A stretch of DNA of 64,000 nucleotides from Pseudomonas mosselii (GTDB lineage Bacteria > Pseudomonadota > Gammaproteobacteria > Pseudomonadales > Pseudomonadaceae), in NCBI RefSeq assembly GCF_019823065.1, contig NZ_CP081966.1, forward strand, positions 1,391,001 to 1,455,000. The letters are read 5' to 3'. The notes under the pieces are model-generated. The model saw nothing but the letters and a program-made list of their open reading frames with translations. It was not told the origin of the DNA and searched no databases. Positions 56,196 to 64,000 of the stretch are shown piece by piece. Every line of letters starts with the position of its first letter. Within the stretch, counting starts at the first letter, position 1. The position numbers were made by a program, and so were the translations under genes.

Positions 56196-56954
56196 CTAGA
56201 GAAACATCCCCCCTGACACCTCCAGCCGCTGCCCCGTGATCCAGCCATTGCCGTCCTCCAGCAACAGGGCGATGGCCGCACCGATATCGTCGGGCAGGCC
56301 GACGCGTCCCAACGCCGTGTTGCCGGCGATGTAGTCATTGACCTGCTGGTTGTCGCGCACCACGCCACCGCCGAAGTCGGTCTCGATGGCGCCCGGCGCG
56401 AGAATGTTCACGCGAATACCGCGCGCCCCCAGCTCCTTGGCCTGGTAGCGAGTCAGCACTTCCATGGCGCCCTTCATGGCCGCATAGGCGGCGTAGCCGG
56501 GCAGGGCGAAGCGGGTCAGGCCTGTGGAGATGTTGACGATGCGCCCGCCGTCGGCCAGCAGCGGCAGCAGGCGCTGGGTGAGGAAGAACGGCCCCTTGAG
56601 CTGGATGTTCAGCAACTGGTCGAATTGCACTTCGCTGGTCTCGCTGAACGGCACGTTCAGGCCGATGCCGGCGTTGTTCACCAGGAAGTCCAGCTGGCGG
56701 CGGCCAAACTGCTGTTCGAGGGTGTCGCCCAGGCGCTCGGCGAAGGCGGCAAAGCTGGCGCTGTCGCTGACATCCAGTTGCAGCATGGCGGCGCGCACGC
56801 CGGCCTGTTCGAGCGAGGCGGCCACGGCGTGGGCCTCGTCGGCCTTGCTGTGGTAGGTGCCGATGATGTCGATTCCGCGAGCGGCCAGGTGTTCGGCGGT
56901 GTTCTTGCCCAGGCCGCGGCTGGCGCCGGTGATCAGTGCGATCTTGCGAGTCAT
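56196..56954 (-). CDS. SDR-family oxidoreductase (pair 2)
   Basis: A 252-aa classical SDR with TGASRGLG, FLVNNAGIG, the catalytic Ser in VNISTGLTR, YAAMK as Y-x-x-x-K, and a family C terminus GWITGQRLEVSGGM. GTYHSKADEAHAVAASL suggests NADP preference (basic/small residues after the second strand). Substrate unknown. A G11 tract lies 16 bp upstream of the start; the divergent LysR gene starts at 57068. Confidence 0.94.
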   Translation of the reverse strand: MTRKIALITGASRGLGKNTAEHLAARGIDIIGTYHSKADEAHAVAASLEQAGVRAAMLQLDVSDSASFAAFAERLGDTLEQQFGRRQLDFLVNNAGIGLNVPFSETSEVQFDQLLNIQLKGPFFLTQRLLPLLADGGRIVNISTGLTRFALPGYAAYAAMKGAMEVLTRYQAKELGARGIRVNILAPGAIETDFGGGVVRDNQQVNDYIAGNTALGRVGLPDDIGAAIALLLEDGNGWITGQRLEVSGGMFL

Positions 56955-56969
56955 GTCGGTTACCTCGTT

Positions 56970-56980
56970 GGGGGGGGGGG
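56970..56980. repeat. Homopolymeric G11 tract
   Basis: Eleven consecutive G (C11 on the SDR coding strand) lie between the SDR ribosome binding site and its promoter region. Such tracts are prone to slipped-strand length change. Confidence 0.9.
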
Positions 56981-57067
56981 AATGACAGGTTATTGATCGG
57001 TTGATGGCTGTTAAATCCACGGATTCCGGAAATACTGTTCGTATTGAATGGACAATCGGAGCCCGTC

Positions 57068-57988
57068 ATGAACAAGCTGGAGCTGTTGCGCACTTTTGTC
57101 AGGGTCAGCGAACTGAGCAGTTTCACCCTGGCCGGCGAAAGCCTGGGCCTGCCGCGTTCGACCGTCTCCGAGCAGGTGCGGGCGCTGGAACGGTTGCTCG
57201 GCACGCGCCTGTTCAACCGCACCACGCGGCGGGTGCAGACCACCCAGGACGGCGCCTTGCTCTACGAGCGCAGCAAGGACCTGCTGTCGGGCATGGACGA
57301 GATCGAAAGCCTGTTCAGCGCCGACGATGCCGAGCTGACCGGGCGCCTGCGCATCGACCTGCCGACCATGATGGCGCGGCGGCTGATTGTGCCGGCGCTG
57401 CCAGGGTTTCTCGAGCGTTTCCCGCGCCTGGAAGTGGAGCTTAGTTGCACCGACCGCCAGGTCGACCTGCTGCGCGAAGGCTTCGACTGCGTGATGCGCA
57501 TCGGCGCGCTCAGCGAACTGGACGTGGTCGCCCGCCCGGTGGGGCGACTGAGCATGCGCAACTGTGCCAGCCCCGCCTACCTCGAGCGTCACGGCGTGCC
57601 ACGGAACCTGCAGGATCTGGCCGGCCATCGGTTGGTCCACTACGTGCGCAACCTCGGTGCCCGCAGCGCCGGGTTCGAATACGTGCAGGAGGGCGAGCTG
57701 CGCTTTCAGGCCATGGCCGGCGTGGTCACGGTGAACAATGCCGAAGCCTATTCCGCCGCCTGCCTGGCAGGGCTCGGGCTGATCCAGGTACCGGCGGTGG
57801 GCGTCGATGAACACCTGCGCAATGGAGAACTGATATCGCTGCTCGAGCCCTGGCAGGCGCGGGCCATGCCGGTGTCGCTGCTGTATGCCCGGCAGCGCCA
57901 TGTGCCGCGCCGAGTCCAGGCGTTCATGAACTGGCTGGCGGCGCTGCTGGCGTCGCAGGTCGACCCGGTGGCGGCGCCAACCGGCTGA
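57068..57988 (+). CDS. LysR-family regulator (pair 2)
   Basis: A 306-aa LysR regulator of the CrgA-like group. The helix-turn-helix has LRTFVRVSELSSFTLAGESL and GLPRSTVSEQVRALE. TGRLRIDLPTMMARRLIVP begins the effector domain, with DCVMRIGALSELDVVAR and VNNAEAYSAACLAGLGLIQVP as typical segments. Divergent from SDR pair 2, it probably regulates that gene. Confidence 0.95.
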   Translation: MNKLELLRTFVRVSELSSFTLAGESLGLPRSTVSEQVRALERLLGTRLFNRTTRRVQTTQDGALLYERSKDLLSGMDEIESLFSADDAELTGRLRIDLPTMMARRLIVPALPGFLERFPRLEVELSCTDRQVDLLREGFDCVMRIGALSELDVVARPVGRLSMRNCASPAYLERHGVPRNLQDLAGHRLVHYVRNLGARSAGFEYVQEGELRFQAMAGVVTVNNAEAYSAACLAGLGLIQVPAVGVDEHLRNGELISLLEPWQARAMPVSLLYARQRHVPRRVQAFMNWLAALLASQVDPVAAPTG

Positions 57989-58112
57989 AACGGGAAGGGT
58001 GAGAATGCGTGGCGAAGGTTCCCGCAGTTGCGTTAGGCTGATACCTGCGCGTCGCCCGCCAGAGGTGACCGTTCCCTGCGTGCGTCACTTCCGAATTTTG
58101 CGAGGTTACGCC

Positions 58113-58433
58113 ATGGCCATCACTTCCCAGGACATCTGCGACGCCGCCGACCAGCTCAAGGGCTTTGTCGGTTTCCACGGCAAGCGCGGCATGCATATCG
58201 TGCGGTTTTCCGAAGATTCGTTCGGCATGGACGTCGCCGACGACAGCATCACCCCCTGCAACGAGTTCGTCTGGCGCCCCGAGGCCGACACGCGCATGGC
58301 ATTGTGCCGGGAGCGCCTGGCCTTGCTGCTGGAGCAGCATGTGGACGATCGGCTGAACATCGGCGAGCCGCTGCGCATCTACCTCAAGCGCACCGACCTG
58401 CCGGAGATCGTGGCTGAACGCAGCCTGCGCTGA
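58113..58433 (+). CDS. Hypothetical protein (106 aa)
   Basis: GAGG lies 8 nt before the ATG. The 106-aa product appears cytoplasmic: FVGFHGKRGMHIVRFSEDSF, then PCNEFVWRPEADTRMALC and a helical C terminus. I do not recognise its family, but codon use and a clean ribosome binding site support it. It converges with the large c-di-GMP gene, with 20 bp between the stops. Confidence 0.75.
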   Translation: MAITSQDICDAADQLKGFVGFHGKRGMHIVRFSEDSFGMDVADDSITPCNEFVWRPEADTRMALCRERLALLLEQHVDDRLNIGEPLRIYLKRTDLPEIVAERSLR

Positions 58434-58453
58434 AGGCATGCATCAAGAGGGAG

Positions 58454-61039
58454 TCAGGACACATCCTGCTGGCGCACCTCGCGGCCCGCCAGCAGCGCCT
58501 CGAAACCCGCCCGGTCCACCGGCTTGCTCAGGTAGTAGCCCTGGACCTCATGGCACTGCTCCCTGTCCAGCGCCTGCAACTGCTGCTCGGTCTCCACCCC
58601 CTCAGCGGTGACCGTCAGCCCCATGGCCTTGCCCAGGTTGATGATGGCCTGCACCACTGCCCGGTCGTTGCCGCTCTGGCTGCTGAGCCCGGCGATGAAG
58701 CGCTTGTCGATCTTGATGCTGTCGAAGGGGTAGGTGCGCAGGTAACCCAGCGACGAGTAACCGGTGCCGAAGTCGTCCATGTTCAGGCGCACGCCCAGCT
58801 CCTTGAGCGCGAGCATGGTGCCCAGGGCGCCCTCGATGTCGTTGAGCATCACGTTCTCGGTGATCTCCAGTTCCAGGCGCTGGGCCGGGAAGCCGGTGTC
58901 CAGCAGTACCTGGCGCACATCGGCGACCACATCGCTGCGGGAGAACTGCGCCGGCGACAGGTTGACCGAGACCAGCAGTTCGTCGGGCCAGTCGCGGGCA
59001 TTGCGGCAGGCCTCGGCCAGCACCCAGCGACCAAGGGGCACGATCAGGTCGCTCTGCTCGGCCAGGGGAATGAAGGTGTCCGGCCCGAGCAGGCCCTCCT
59101 CGGGGTGCTGCCAGCGCAGCAGGGCCTCTACCGAGACGATGCGCAGGTCGTACAGGCGATAGCGTGGCTGATAGTGCAGGACGAACTCGTGCTGCTTGAT
59201 CGCCCGGCGCAGGTCGTTTTCCAGTTGTCGGCGGTACTGGATCTGCTGGTTCATCTCTGGCGAGAAGTAACGCCAGGTATTCTTGCCGTCGGCTTTGGCC
59301 TGGTACAGCGCAATGTCGGCGTAGCGGATCAACTCACCGGCATCGTAGCCCTGGATTCGGGTCTGGGCGATGCCAATGCTGGCGCCGATATGCAACTGTT
59401 GTCCCTCGTAGATTATAGGTTGCTGCAGCAACTCGAGCAGGCGGGCGCAGAAACGATCGATCTCGCTGCGATTGTCCAGGCCATGCAGCACCAGGACGAA
59501 CTCGTCGCCGCCCAGGCGAGCCACCAGGTCATTTTCGCGGGTGGTGTCGCGCAGGCGACCGGCCACCTCCTGCAACACCGCGTCGCCGGCCGGGTGGCCG
59601 AGGGAATCGTTGATCGGCTTGAAACTGTCCAGGTCGAGCAGCAGCAAGGTCAGCGGCGGTGAATCGCTGCCGCGCAACAGCGCATGCTCAAGGTGGCGTG
59701 ACAGCTTGTTGCGGTTGGCAAGGCCAGTCAGGGCATCGTGCATCGACAGGTGCTGGATGCGGGCATGGGCGGCGACTTCGTCAGTGATATCGCTGGCGGT
59801 GCCGCGAAAGCCGGCGAGCTTGCCCTCGTAGACGATCGAGCGCGCCGAAACGCGGCAGTAGCGGTTCTGCCCGCTGGCGTCATCGTAGTTGCAGCGCAGG
59901 TTGGCCAGTTGCTGCGGGTTGTCGTCGGCCTGGCTGTCGAGCCACGGCAGCAGGGGCGTGGTGTCGCAGGCCAGCAGCTGGTTTAGCGGCTGGCCTATCC
60001 AGTCCTCGAGCCGGTAGCCGGTGACGCTGACGAAGCGCTGCGACAGGTAGGTCAGGCGGTGCTGGCGGTCGGTTTCCCAGATCCAGTCCGACGCGGCCTC
60101 GGCCACTGCGCGAAAGCGCTGCTCGCTGGCCTCCAGGGCGCGGTTGCTTTGCTGCAGGCGCAGCAGGCTGTCGTCGATGGCGCGGGAGCTGCGCAGGGCA
60201 TGGCGGAACAGGTACAGGAGCACCAGGCCGAGCACCAGCAGCACCGCCAGCAGCGGCGGCAGGAAAGCGTGGAGCAACTGGCGACCCGGTAGCGGCGTGT
60301 TCCAGGCCAGGTAATAGCCGGTTTCCTCCAGGGCGATGTGCGGTTGTCCGGTCTGGGCGGCGCCATTTTTCTCCAGGCGCATGCCGGTCAGGCCCGCACC
60401 CTTGCCCAGCACGGCGAGCTTGGCCTCGGTCAGTTGGTCGATAAACACCATCACCGGCGCCTGGCGCACATCCGCCTCGGTCACCTCTTTGTCCGGGCGC
60501 ACCGCCGCCGCGCTGAGCACCGCGGGCCAGCCGTTGAAGCGCACGAAGTGGGCCACCTGCTCGCGGGCCGGGGCCGCCTTGCGCGCCGCGTCGGTGATCG
60601 GCGCCAGGGGACTGTCGATATGGGCGCTGGCCGGTGAGTCGGTGGGCTTGCCCTTGAACAGGGCATAGGTGGTGCGGTCATCCTCGATCACGAACACGCC
60701 TTCGTAGCCGCTGGCGCTGTACAGCGACTCACCGACGTTCTTCTCGTCATACGCCCACTGCCAGTCGACCTTGCCTACCAGATGTTCGTAGGCAGCGTCC
60801 CAGACGGCGTAGCTGGAGAGGAACTGGCGCGACGCCACCAGCCGCTGCTCCAGTGCCTGGGTAGCCTGGAAGGTGCTCTGCTCCAGCGCCTGGCGGTCCA
60901 GCGTGGCGGCGATGTTGAACAGCGCCACCAGGGTGAACACGCAGGCGAGGCCGAACAGAGCGCAGAAGGCGCCTACCAGCCTGCGCACCTGCAGGCGCGA
61001 AGTGGGGCTGGAGGATGAAAGGTCGACGTTCCTGTCCAT
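58454..61039 (-). CDS. CHASE4-PAS-GGDEF-EAL c-di-GMP enzyme
   Basis: An 861-aa inner-membrane protein. The first helix is at about 22-45; the periplasmic CHASE4-type sensor (50-250) has SYAVWDAAYEHLVG; a second helix lies near 265-290. A PAS domain (about 310-430) starts FRAVAEAASDWIWETD. The cyclase domain has GGDEF with inhibitory-site REND five residues before; the EAL domain has EALLRW, EITENVM and DDFGTGYSS. Both enzymatic domains look intact. A partner, MASE2-GGDEF, is directly upstream. Confidence 0.94.
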   Translation of the reverse strand: MDRNVDLSSSSPTSRLQVRRLVGAFCALFGLACVFTLVALFNIAATLDRQALEQSTFQATQALEQRLVASRQFLSSYAVWDAAYEHLVGKVDWQWAYDEKNVGESLYSASGYEGVFVIEDDRTTYALFKGKPTDSPASAHIDSPLAPITDAARKAAPAREQVAHFVRFNGWPAVLSAAAVRPDKEVTEADVRQAPVMVFIDQLTEAKLAVLGKGAGLTGMRLEKNGAAQTGQPHIALEETGYYLAWNTPLPGRQLLHAFLPPLLAVLLVLGLVLLYLFRHALRSSRAIDDSLLRLQQSNRALEASEQRFRAVAEAASDWIWETDRQHRLTYLSQRFVSVTGYRLEDWIGQPLNQLLACDTTPLLPWLDSQADDNPQQLANLRCNYDDASGQNRYCRVSARSIVYEGKLAGFRGTASDITDEVAAHARIQHLSMHDALTGLANRNKLSRHLEHALLRGSDSPPLTLLLLDLDSFKPINDSLGHPAGDAVLQEVAGRLRDTTRENDLVARLGGDEFVLVLHGLDNRSEIDRFCARLLELLQQPIIYEGQQLHIGASIGIAQTRIQGYDAGELIRYADIALYQAKADGKNTWRYFSPEMNQQIQYRRQLENDLRRAIKQHEFVLHYQPRYRLYDLRIVSVEALLRWQHPEEGLLGPDTFIPLAEQSDLIVPLGRWVLAEACRNARDWPDELLVSVNLSPAQFSRSDVVADVRQVLLDTGFPAQRLELEITENVMLNDIEGALGTMLALKELGVRLNMDDFGTGYSSLGYLRTYPFDSIKIDKRFIAGLSSQSGNDRAVVQAIINLGKAMGLTVTAEGVETEQQLQALDREQCHEVQGYYLSKPVDRAGFEALLAGREVRQQDVS

Positions 61040-61090
61040 GTACGGGCGACTCCTTCAACTGCTGTCTGCGCCCGGGGCCTGGGCGAAGGT

Positions 61091-62167
61091 TCAGTCAGGA
61101 TAGGCCAGCTTGAGCAGGGCGGCCTCGCCGCGGGCGAAATTGACCTGGTCGCGCCCTTGGTGCTTGGCGGCGTACAGGGCCTTGTCGGCCTGTTCCAGCC
61201 AATGTTCGGGCGAGGCGAGGGTGGTGCGAAAGTCCGCCAGGCCGATGCTCAGGCTGATGCGCAGGCCCGGCAGTTGCGGGTTGCGGTAGGCGCCGACGCG
61301 CTCGCGCAGGCGCTCCATGGCCTGGCACGCCTGGGCTTCGTGGGCGCCGGGGAGGATCACGCAGAACTCGTCACCGCCGTAGCGCCCGGCCAGGTCGTCC
61401 TCGCGCAGGTTGCGCCGCAGTTCCTGGCTGAGCTGGCGCAGCACGCAGTCGCCGACCACATGGCCGTAGGTGTCGTTGATGGTCTTGAAGTGGTCGATGT
61501 CGATCAGGGCGACTACCGCCGGCAGCTGCTGTTGCTGGCAGATCTGGAACTTGAGCAGCAGCAGGTCCTTCCACGAGCCATGGTTGAGCAGGCCGGTAAG
61601 GCTGTCGGTGCGGCTCAGGGCGCTTAGGCGGCGCTTGTGCTCGGCCAGCTTGATCGCCAACTGGTAGCACACCCAACCCAGGGCCAAGGGGTAGAGGGTG
61701 AGCATCGGCAGGCAGGCAAGCACCTGCAGTTGCGTGGCCTGGGGCTGCAGGCCGGTACCGAGCAGGGCGCTGGCCAGCAGCATGCCGCCCAGTTGAGCCA
61801 GCAGACCGCGCAGCAGCACCCGTTTGCCGCCGGCGGCGACGTTGTTCATGGTCATCATCGACAGGATGGTCACCGTGGGCAGCGGGTTGAAATGCATCGC
61901 CGCGGTCCAGAACCCGCCCATAAAGGAGTCCAGCAGGATGTTGCGCTGTTCGGCCTGGTAAGGCGTGGCCGAGCGCAGGGCCCATTGGTAGGCCACATGA
62001 GGCCAGAGCAGGCCATTGAACAGCAGCAGGGCCCAGGCCCACTGCGGCGGGTTCAGCGGGGCGATGGCGGCCATTACGCTGAACAGGCCGATCCCCAGGC
62101 CGATGATGCGCGGCAGGTAGATGCGCCTGACGAAAGAGAGCCCCTTGCCGCTGCGGTTATCGATCAT
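61091..62167 (-). CDS. MASE2-GGDEF diguanylate cyclase
   Basis: A 358-aa inner-membrane protein. The MASE2 sensor region (about 10-180, several helices, starting RRIYLPRIIGLGIGLFSVMA) is followed by a cyclase domain: DIDHFKTINDTYGHVVGD, inhibitory-site REDD, then GGDEF. The layout equals AdrA/DgcC, which drives cellulose production in enterics. It lies 51 bp upstream of the CHASE4-PAS-GGDEF-EAL gene in the same direction, so the two probably share a transcript. Confidence 0.94.
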   Translation of the reverse strand: MIDNRSGKGLSFVRRIYLPRIIGLGIGLFSVMAAIAPLNPPQWAWALLLFNGLLWPHVAYQWALRSATPYQAEQRNILLDSFMGGFWTAAMHFNPLPTVTILSMMTMNNVAAGGKRVLLRGLLAQLGGMLLASALLGTGLQPQATQLQVLACLPMLTLYPLALGWVCYQLAIKLAEHKRRLSALSRTDSLTGLLNHGSWKDLLLLKFQICQQQQLPAVVALIDIDHFKTINDTYGHVVGDCVLRQLSQELRRNLREDDLAGRYGGDEFCVILPGAHEAQACQAMERLRERVGAYRNPQLPGLRISLSIGLADFRTTLASPEHWLEQADKALYAAKHQGRDQVNFARGEAALLKLAYPD

Positions 62168-62292
62168 GGTTGTCGTTCTTCTGTGGGGCGCCGTTTATCG
62201 CATAAGTCGTGTGAATATTGTTGAACAATCGTTCATCGGCGAAAAATGACCTTACAAGCCATTTCACGGTTGATCCGACCCTGTGGAGTACT

Positions 62293-63387
62293 ATGAATGC
62301 CTTCTTCTTTTGTGGAGTGCTGCTGCTCATGGTCCCCATGGCTACCCCCGCCGGCGAGCCGGCACCGCACCGGGACGGACGCTTTCACAACCAGGTCGAG
62401 CTGCCCAGGGATGGCGTGCTCAAGAAGCTGCGCATCGGCGTCAAGTACCTGCTGCTGCGCAAGCCGCCGCAAACCCGGCCAGATGCTGCGCTGAGCCTGC
62501 AGACGATGACCCGCCAGCAGGTGGCCGACGCGCCGGACCATAGCTTGTGGCGTCTTGGCCACTCCACGGTACTGCTCAAGCTGCGCGGGCGCTTCTTCAT
62601 TACCGACCCGGTGTTCGCCGAGCGCGCCTCACCGGTGCAGTGGGCCGGGCCGCTGCGCTTCCATGCGCCGCCGTTGGCGCTCGACGATCTGCCGCCGCTG
62701 ACTGCGGTGATCCTGTCCCATGATCATTTCGACCACCTCGACGAGCAGGCCATCCGCCGGTTGGCGCCGCGCACCGAGCACTTTCTCGCACCGCTGGGAG
62801 TAGGCGACCTGCTCATCGAGTGGGGCGTGCCGCCGGCCAAGGTGCGGCAACTGGACTGGTGGCAGGAAACCGAAGTCGAAGGCGTGCGCTTCGCCGCCAC
62901 GCCGGCGCAGCACTTTTCCGGACGTGGGTTGTTCGACAGCAACCACAGACTGTGGGCGTCCTGGGTGATGATCGACGAAGGGCTGCGGCTGTTCTTCAGC
63001 GGTGATACTGGTTACTTCGCCGGCTTTCGCGAGATCGGCGAGCGCTACGGGCCCTTCGACGTGACCTTGATGGAGACCGGCGCCTACAACGTCGCCTGGC
63101 CCAGTGTGCATATGCAGCCGGAGCAGACCCTGCAGGCGCACCTGGACCTGAAGGGCCGTTGGCTGCTGCCTATTCACAACGGCACCTTCGACCTGTCGAT
63201 CCACAGCTGGCAGGAGCCCTTCGAGCGTATCCTGACACTGGCCAATGCCGCCCAGGTAGAGCTGAGCACGCCACAGATGGGCGAACGGGTCAGCCTCGAC
63301 TCGCCGCATCCGGGGCAGAACTGGTGGCGGCCGCGGCCATTGCCGCAGCGGGGCAGGGCGTCCGAGCGGGCGGTTGCCGCGCGCTAG
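62293..63387 (+). CDS. Metallo-beta-lactamase-fold hydrolase, NAPE-PLD-like
   Basis: A 364-aa protein with a hydrophobic N terminus (MNAFFFCGVLLLMVPM), perhaps an export signal. Zinc motif S-H-D-H-F-D-H is at about residue 145, with further His/Asp ligands in AATPAQHFSGRG and FFSGDTGY, and LLPIHNGTFDLS at the end. This is the UlaG/NAPE-PLD-like group acting on phosphoester or phosphodiester bonds, often in lipids; the substrate here is unknown. Divergent from the MASE2 gene. The stop overlaps the stop of the convergent transporter. Confidence 0.88.
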   Translation: MNAFFFCGVLLLMVPMATPAGEPAPHRDGRFHNQVELPRDGVLKKLRIGVKYLLLRKPPQTRPDAALSLQTMTRQQVADAPDHSLWRLGHSTVLLKLRGRFFITDPVFAERASPVQWAGPLRFHAPPLALDDLPPLTAVILSHDHFDHLDEQAIRRLAPRTEHFLAPLGVGDLLIEWGVPPAKVRQLDWWQETEVEGVRFAATPAQHFSGRGLFDSNHRLWASWVMIDEGLRLFFSGDTGYFAGFREIGERYGPFDVTLMETGAYNVAWPSVHMQPEQTLQAHLDLKGRWLLPIHNGTFDLSIHSWQEPFERILTLANAAQVELSTPQMGERVSLDSPHPGQNWWRPRPLPQRGRASERAVAAR

Positions 63388-64000
63388 TTCCTGGCCTGTT
63401 TGTCGTGCTTCAACAGTTTCGAGGGCGGCTTGCCGCTGTCGCTGCGCACTTGGGCATGGCTGATCAAGGCGAAGATGAAACTGCCGCCAATGATGTTGCC
63501 GGCCAGGGTGGGCAGGGCGAAGTCGAGCCAGAAGGCGCTCCAGCTCTGCTCGCCGGCCCAGACCAGGTAAGAGACCTCGACCGAGCCCACTACTATATGC
63601 GTGAAGTCGCCCAGGGCCATCAGGTAGGTGATCATCAGGATGATCCAGATCTTGGCGTGCTCCATGGACGGGATCATCCAGACCATGGTGGCGATCATCC
63701 AGCCTGAGACGATGCCCTTGGCGAACATCTGGCCGATGCCGTTCTCCATCACCTTGTGGCCCACATCCAGGAAGGCGACATCGGTCTTGCTGTCGAATAT
63801 CGGCAGTTCGAGCATCACCCAGGCTACCAGCAGCGTGCCGGCCAGGTTGCCGAGCAGGACGACGGTCCACAGGCGCAGCAGGCGGCCCAGGTTGGTGAGG
63901 GTGGGGGTGGTCATCAGTGGCAGCACGGCGGTCAGGGTGTTTTCGGTGAACAGTTGCTGGCGGGCGAGGATCACCGCCAGGAAGCCTGCGCTGTAGCCCA
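63384..64000 (-). CDS. Formate/nitrite transporter-family protein, 5' part outside the window
   Basis: The gene enters from beyond the right edge. The visible part, over 200 residues, is the C-terminal two thirds of an FNT-family channel: GYSAGFLAVILARQQLFTEN is the family loop and helix, and LGNLAGTLLVAW and PTLAGNIIGGSFIFALISHAQ are typical helices. YfdC/COG2116-type members lie apart from FocA/NirC in substrate, so formate or nitrite transport is not certain. The basic tail KPPSKLLKHDKQARN is cytoplasmic. Confidence 0.88.
   Translation of the reverse strand, partial: GYSAGFLAVILARQQLFTENTLTAVLPLMTTPTLTNLGRLLRLWTVVLLGNLAGTLLVAWVMLELPIFDSKTDVAFLDVGHKVMENGIGQMFAKGIVSGWMIATMVWMIPSMEHAKIWIILMITYLMALGDFTHIVVGSVEVSYLVWAGEQSWSAFWLDFALPTLAGNIIGGSFIFALISHAQVRSDSGKPPSKLLKHDKQARN

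Overview
The window is about 64 kb of a high-GC gammaproteobacterial chromosome, almost certainly a Pseudomonas of the putida group. Three things point there: the gene order rnt-pyrC-motY-argG, metG-rnf-nth, apbC-csp-dcd and braCDEFG; the many REP palindromes with a GCGGGCTTGCCCCGCGA-type core; and codon use dominated by C/G in third positions. The call rests on protein and synteny recognition from memory; no database search was run.

Layout. 1-4.5 kb: end of a 2-Cys peroxiredoxin, then rnt, pyrC, motY and argG. 4.5-6.3 kb: a lower-GC patch with an unknown membrane protein, an orphan LuxR-type response regulator and a 58-aa PA3496-family protein. 6.3-11.8 kb: nth, a reduced Rnf-like cluster (A, D, G and E only) and metG. 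12-14.7 kb: apbC/mrp, a cold-shock protein, dcd and a small proline-rich protein. 14.7-20.3 kb: an aspartoacylase-family protein, a QuiP-like acylase and a four-gene operon with SEC-C zinc-binding proteins. 20.4-23 kb: two tandem OmpA/TSP3 lipoproteins, a DUF1145 protein and a collagen-like secreted protein. 23-26.6 kb: a mobile and repeat island. 26.6-35.6 kb: a CopD-like protein, dinG, an agarase-like hydrolase, a beta-lactamase-fold esterase, an OmpA lipoprotein, pdxH and a SlyB-like lipoprotein. 35.6-43.8 kb: a COG2509-type flavoprotein and the branched-chain amino-acid transporter braCDEFG. 44-46.2 kb: a chromosomal tubulin/FtsZ-like GTPase. 46-64 kb: a 3-hydroxyisobutyrate-dehydrogenase-like enzyme, three membrane c-di-GMP enzymes, rapA, a cluster of small proteins including a CcoM-like peptide behind an Anr box, two divergent SDR/LysR pairs, a metallo-beta-lactamase-fold protein and the end of a formate/nitrite-type transporter.

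The most unusual part is the island at 23.1-26.6 kb. Two roughly 290-bp copies of a dispersed repeat lie in inverted orientation around a REP pair. Their sequences differ, but many differences fall in paired positions of the same hairpins and keep the pairing, which suggests a structured RNA or DNA element. One copy is split by an IS1111-type IS110 element in the loop of one stem, and that IS is itself split by an IS256-family element with an 8-bp target duplication. The chromosome on both sides becomes strongly C-depleted on the strand reading toward the island.

Other items for follow-up are the stripped Rnf cluster (no rnfB or rnfC, lost cluster cysteines, a 31-codon ORF in their place), the tubulin-like protein, the Anr box upstream of the CcoM-like gene, and a hairpin that covers the ribosome binding site of an OmpA gene.
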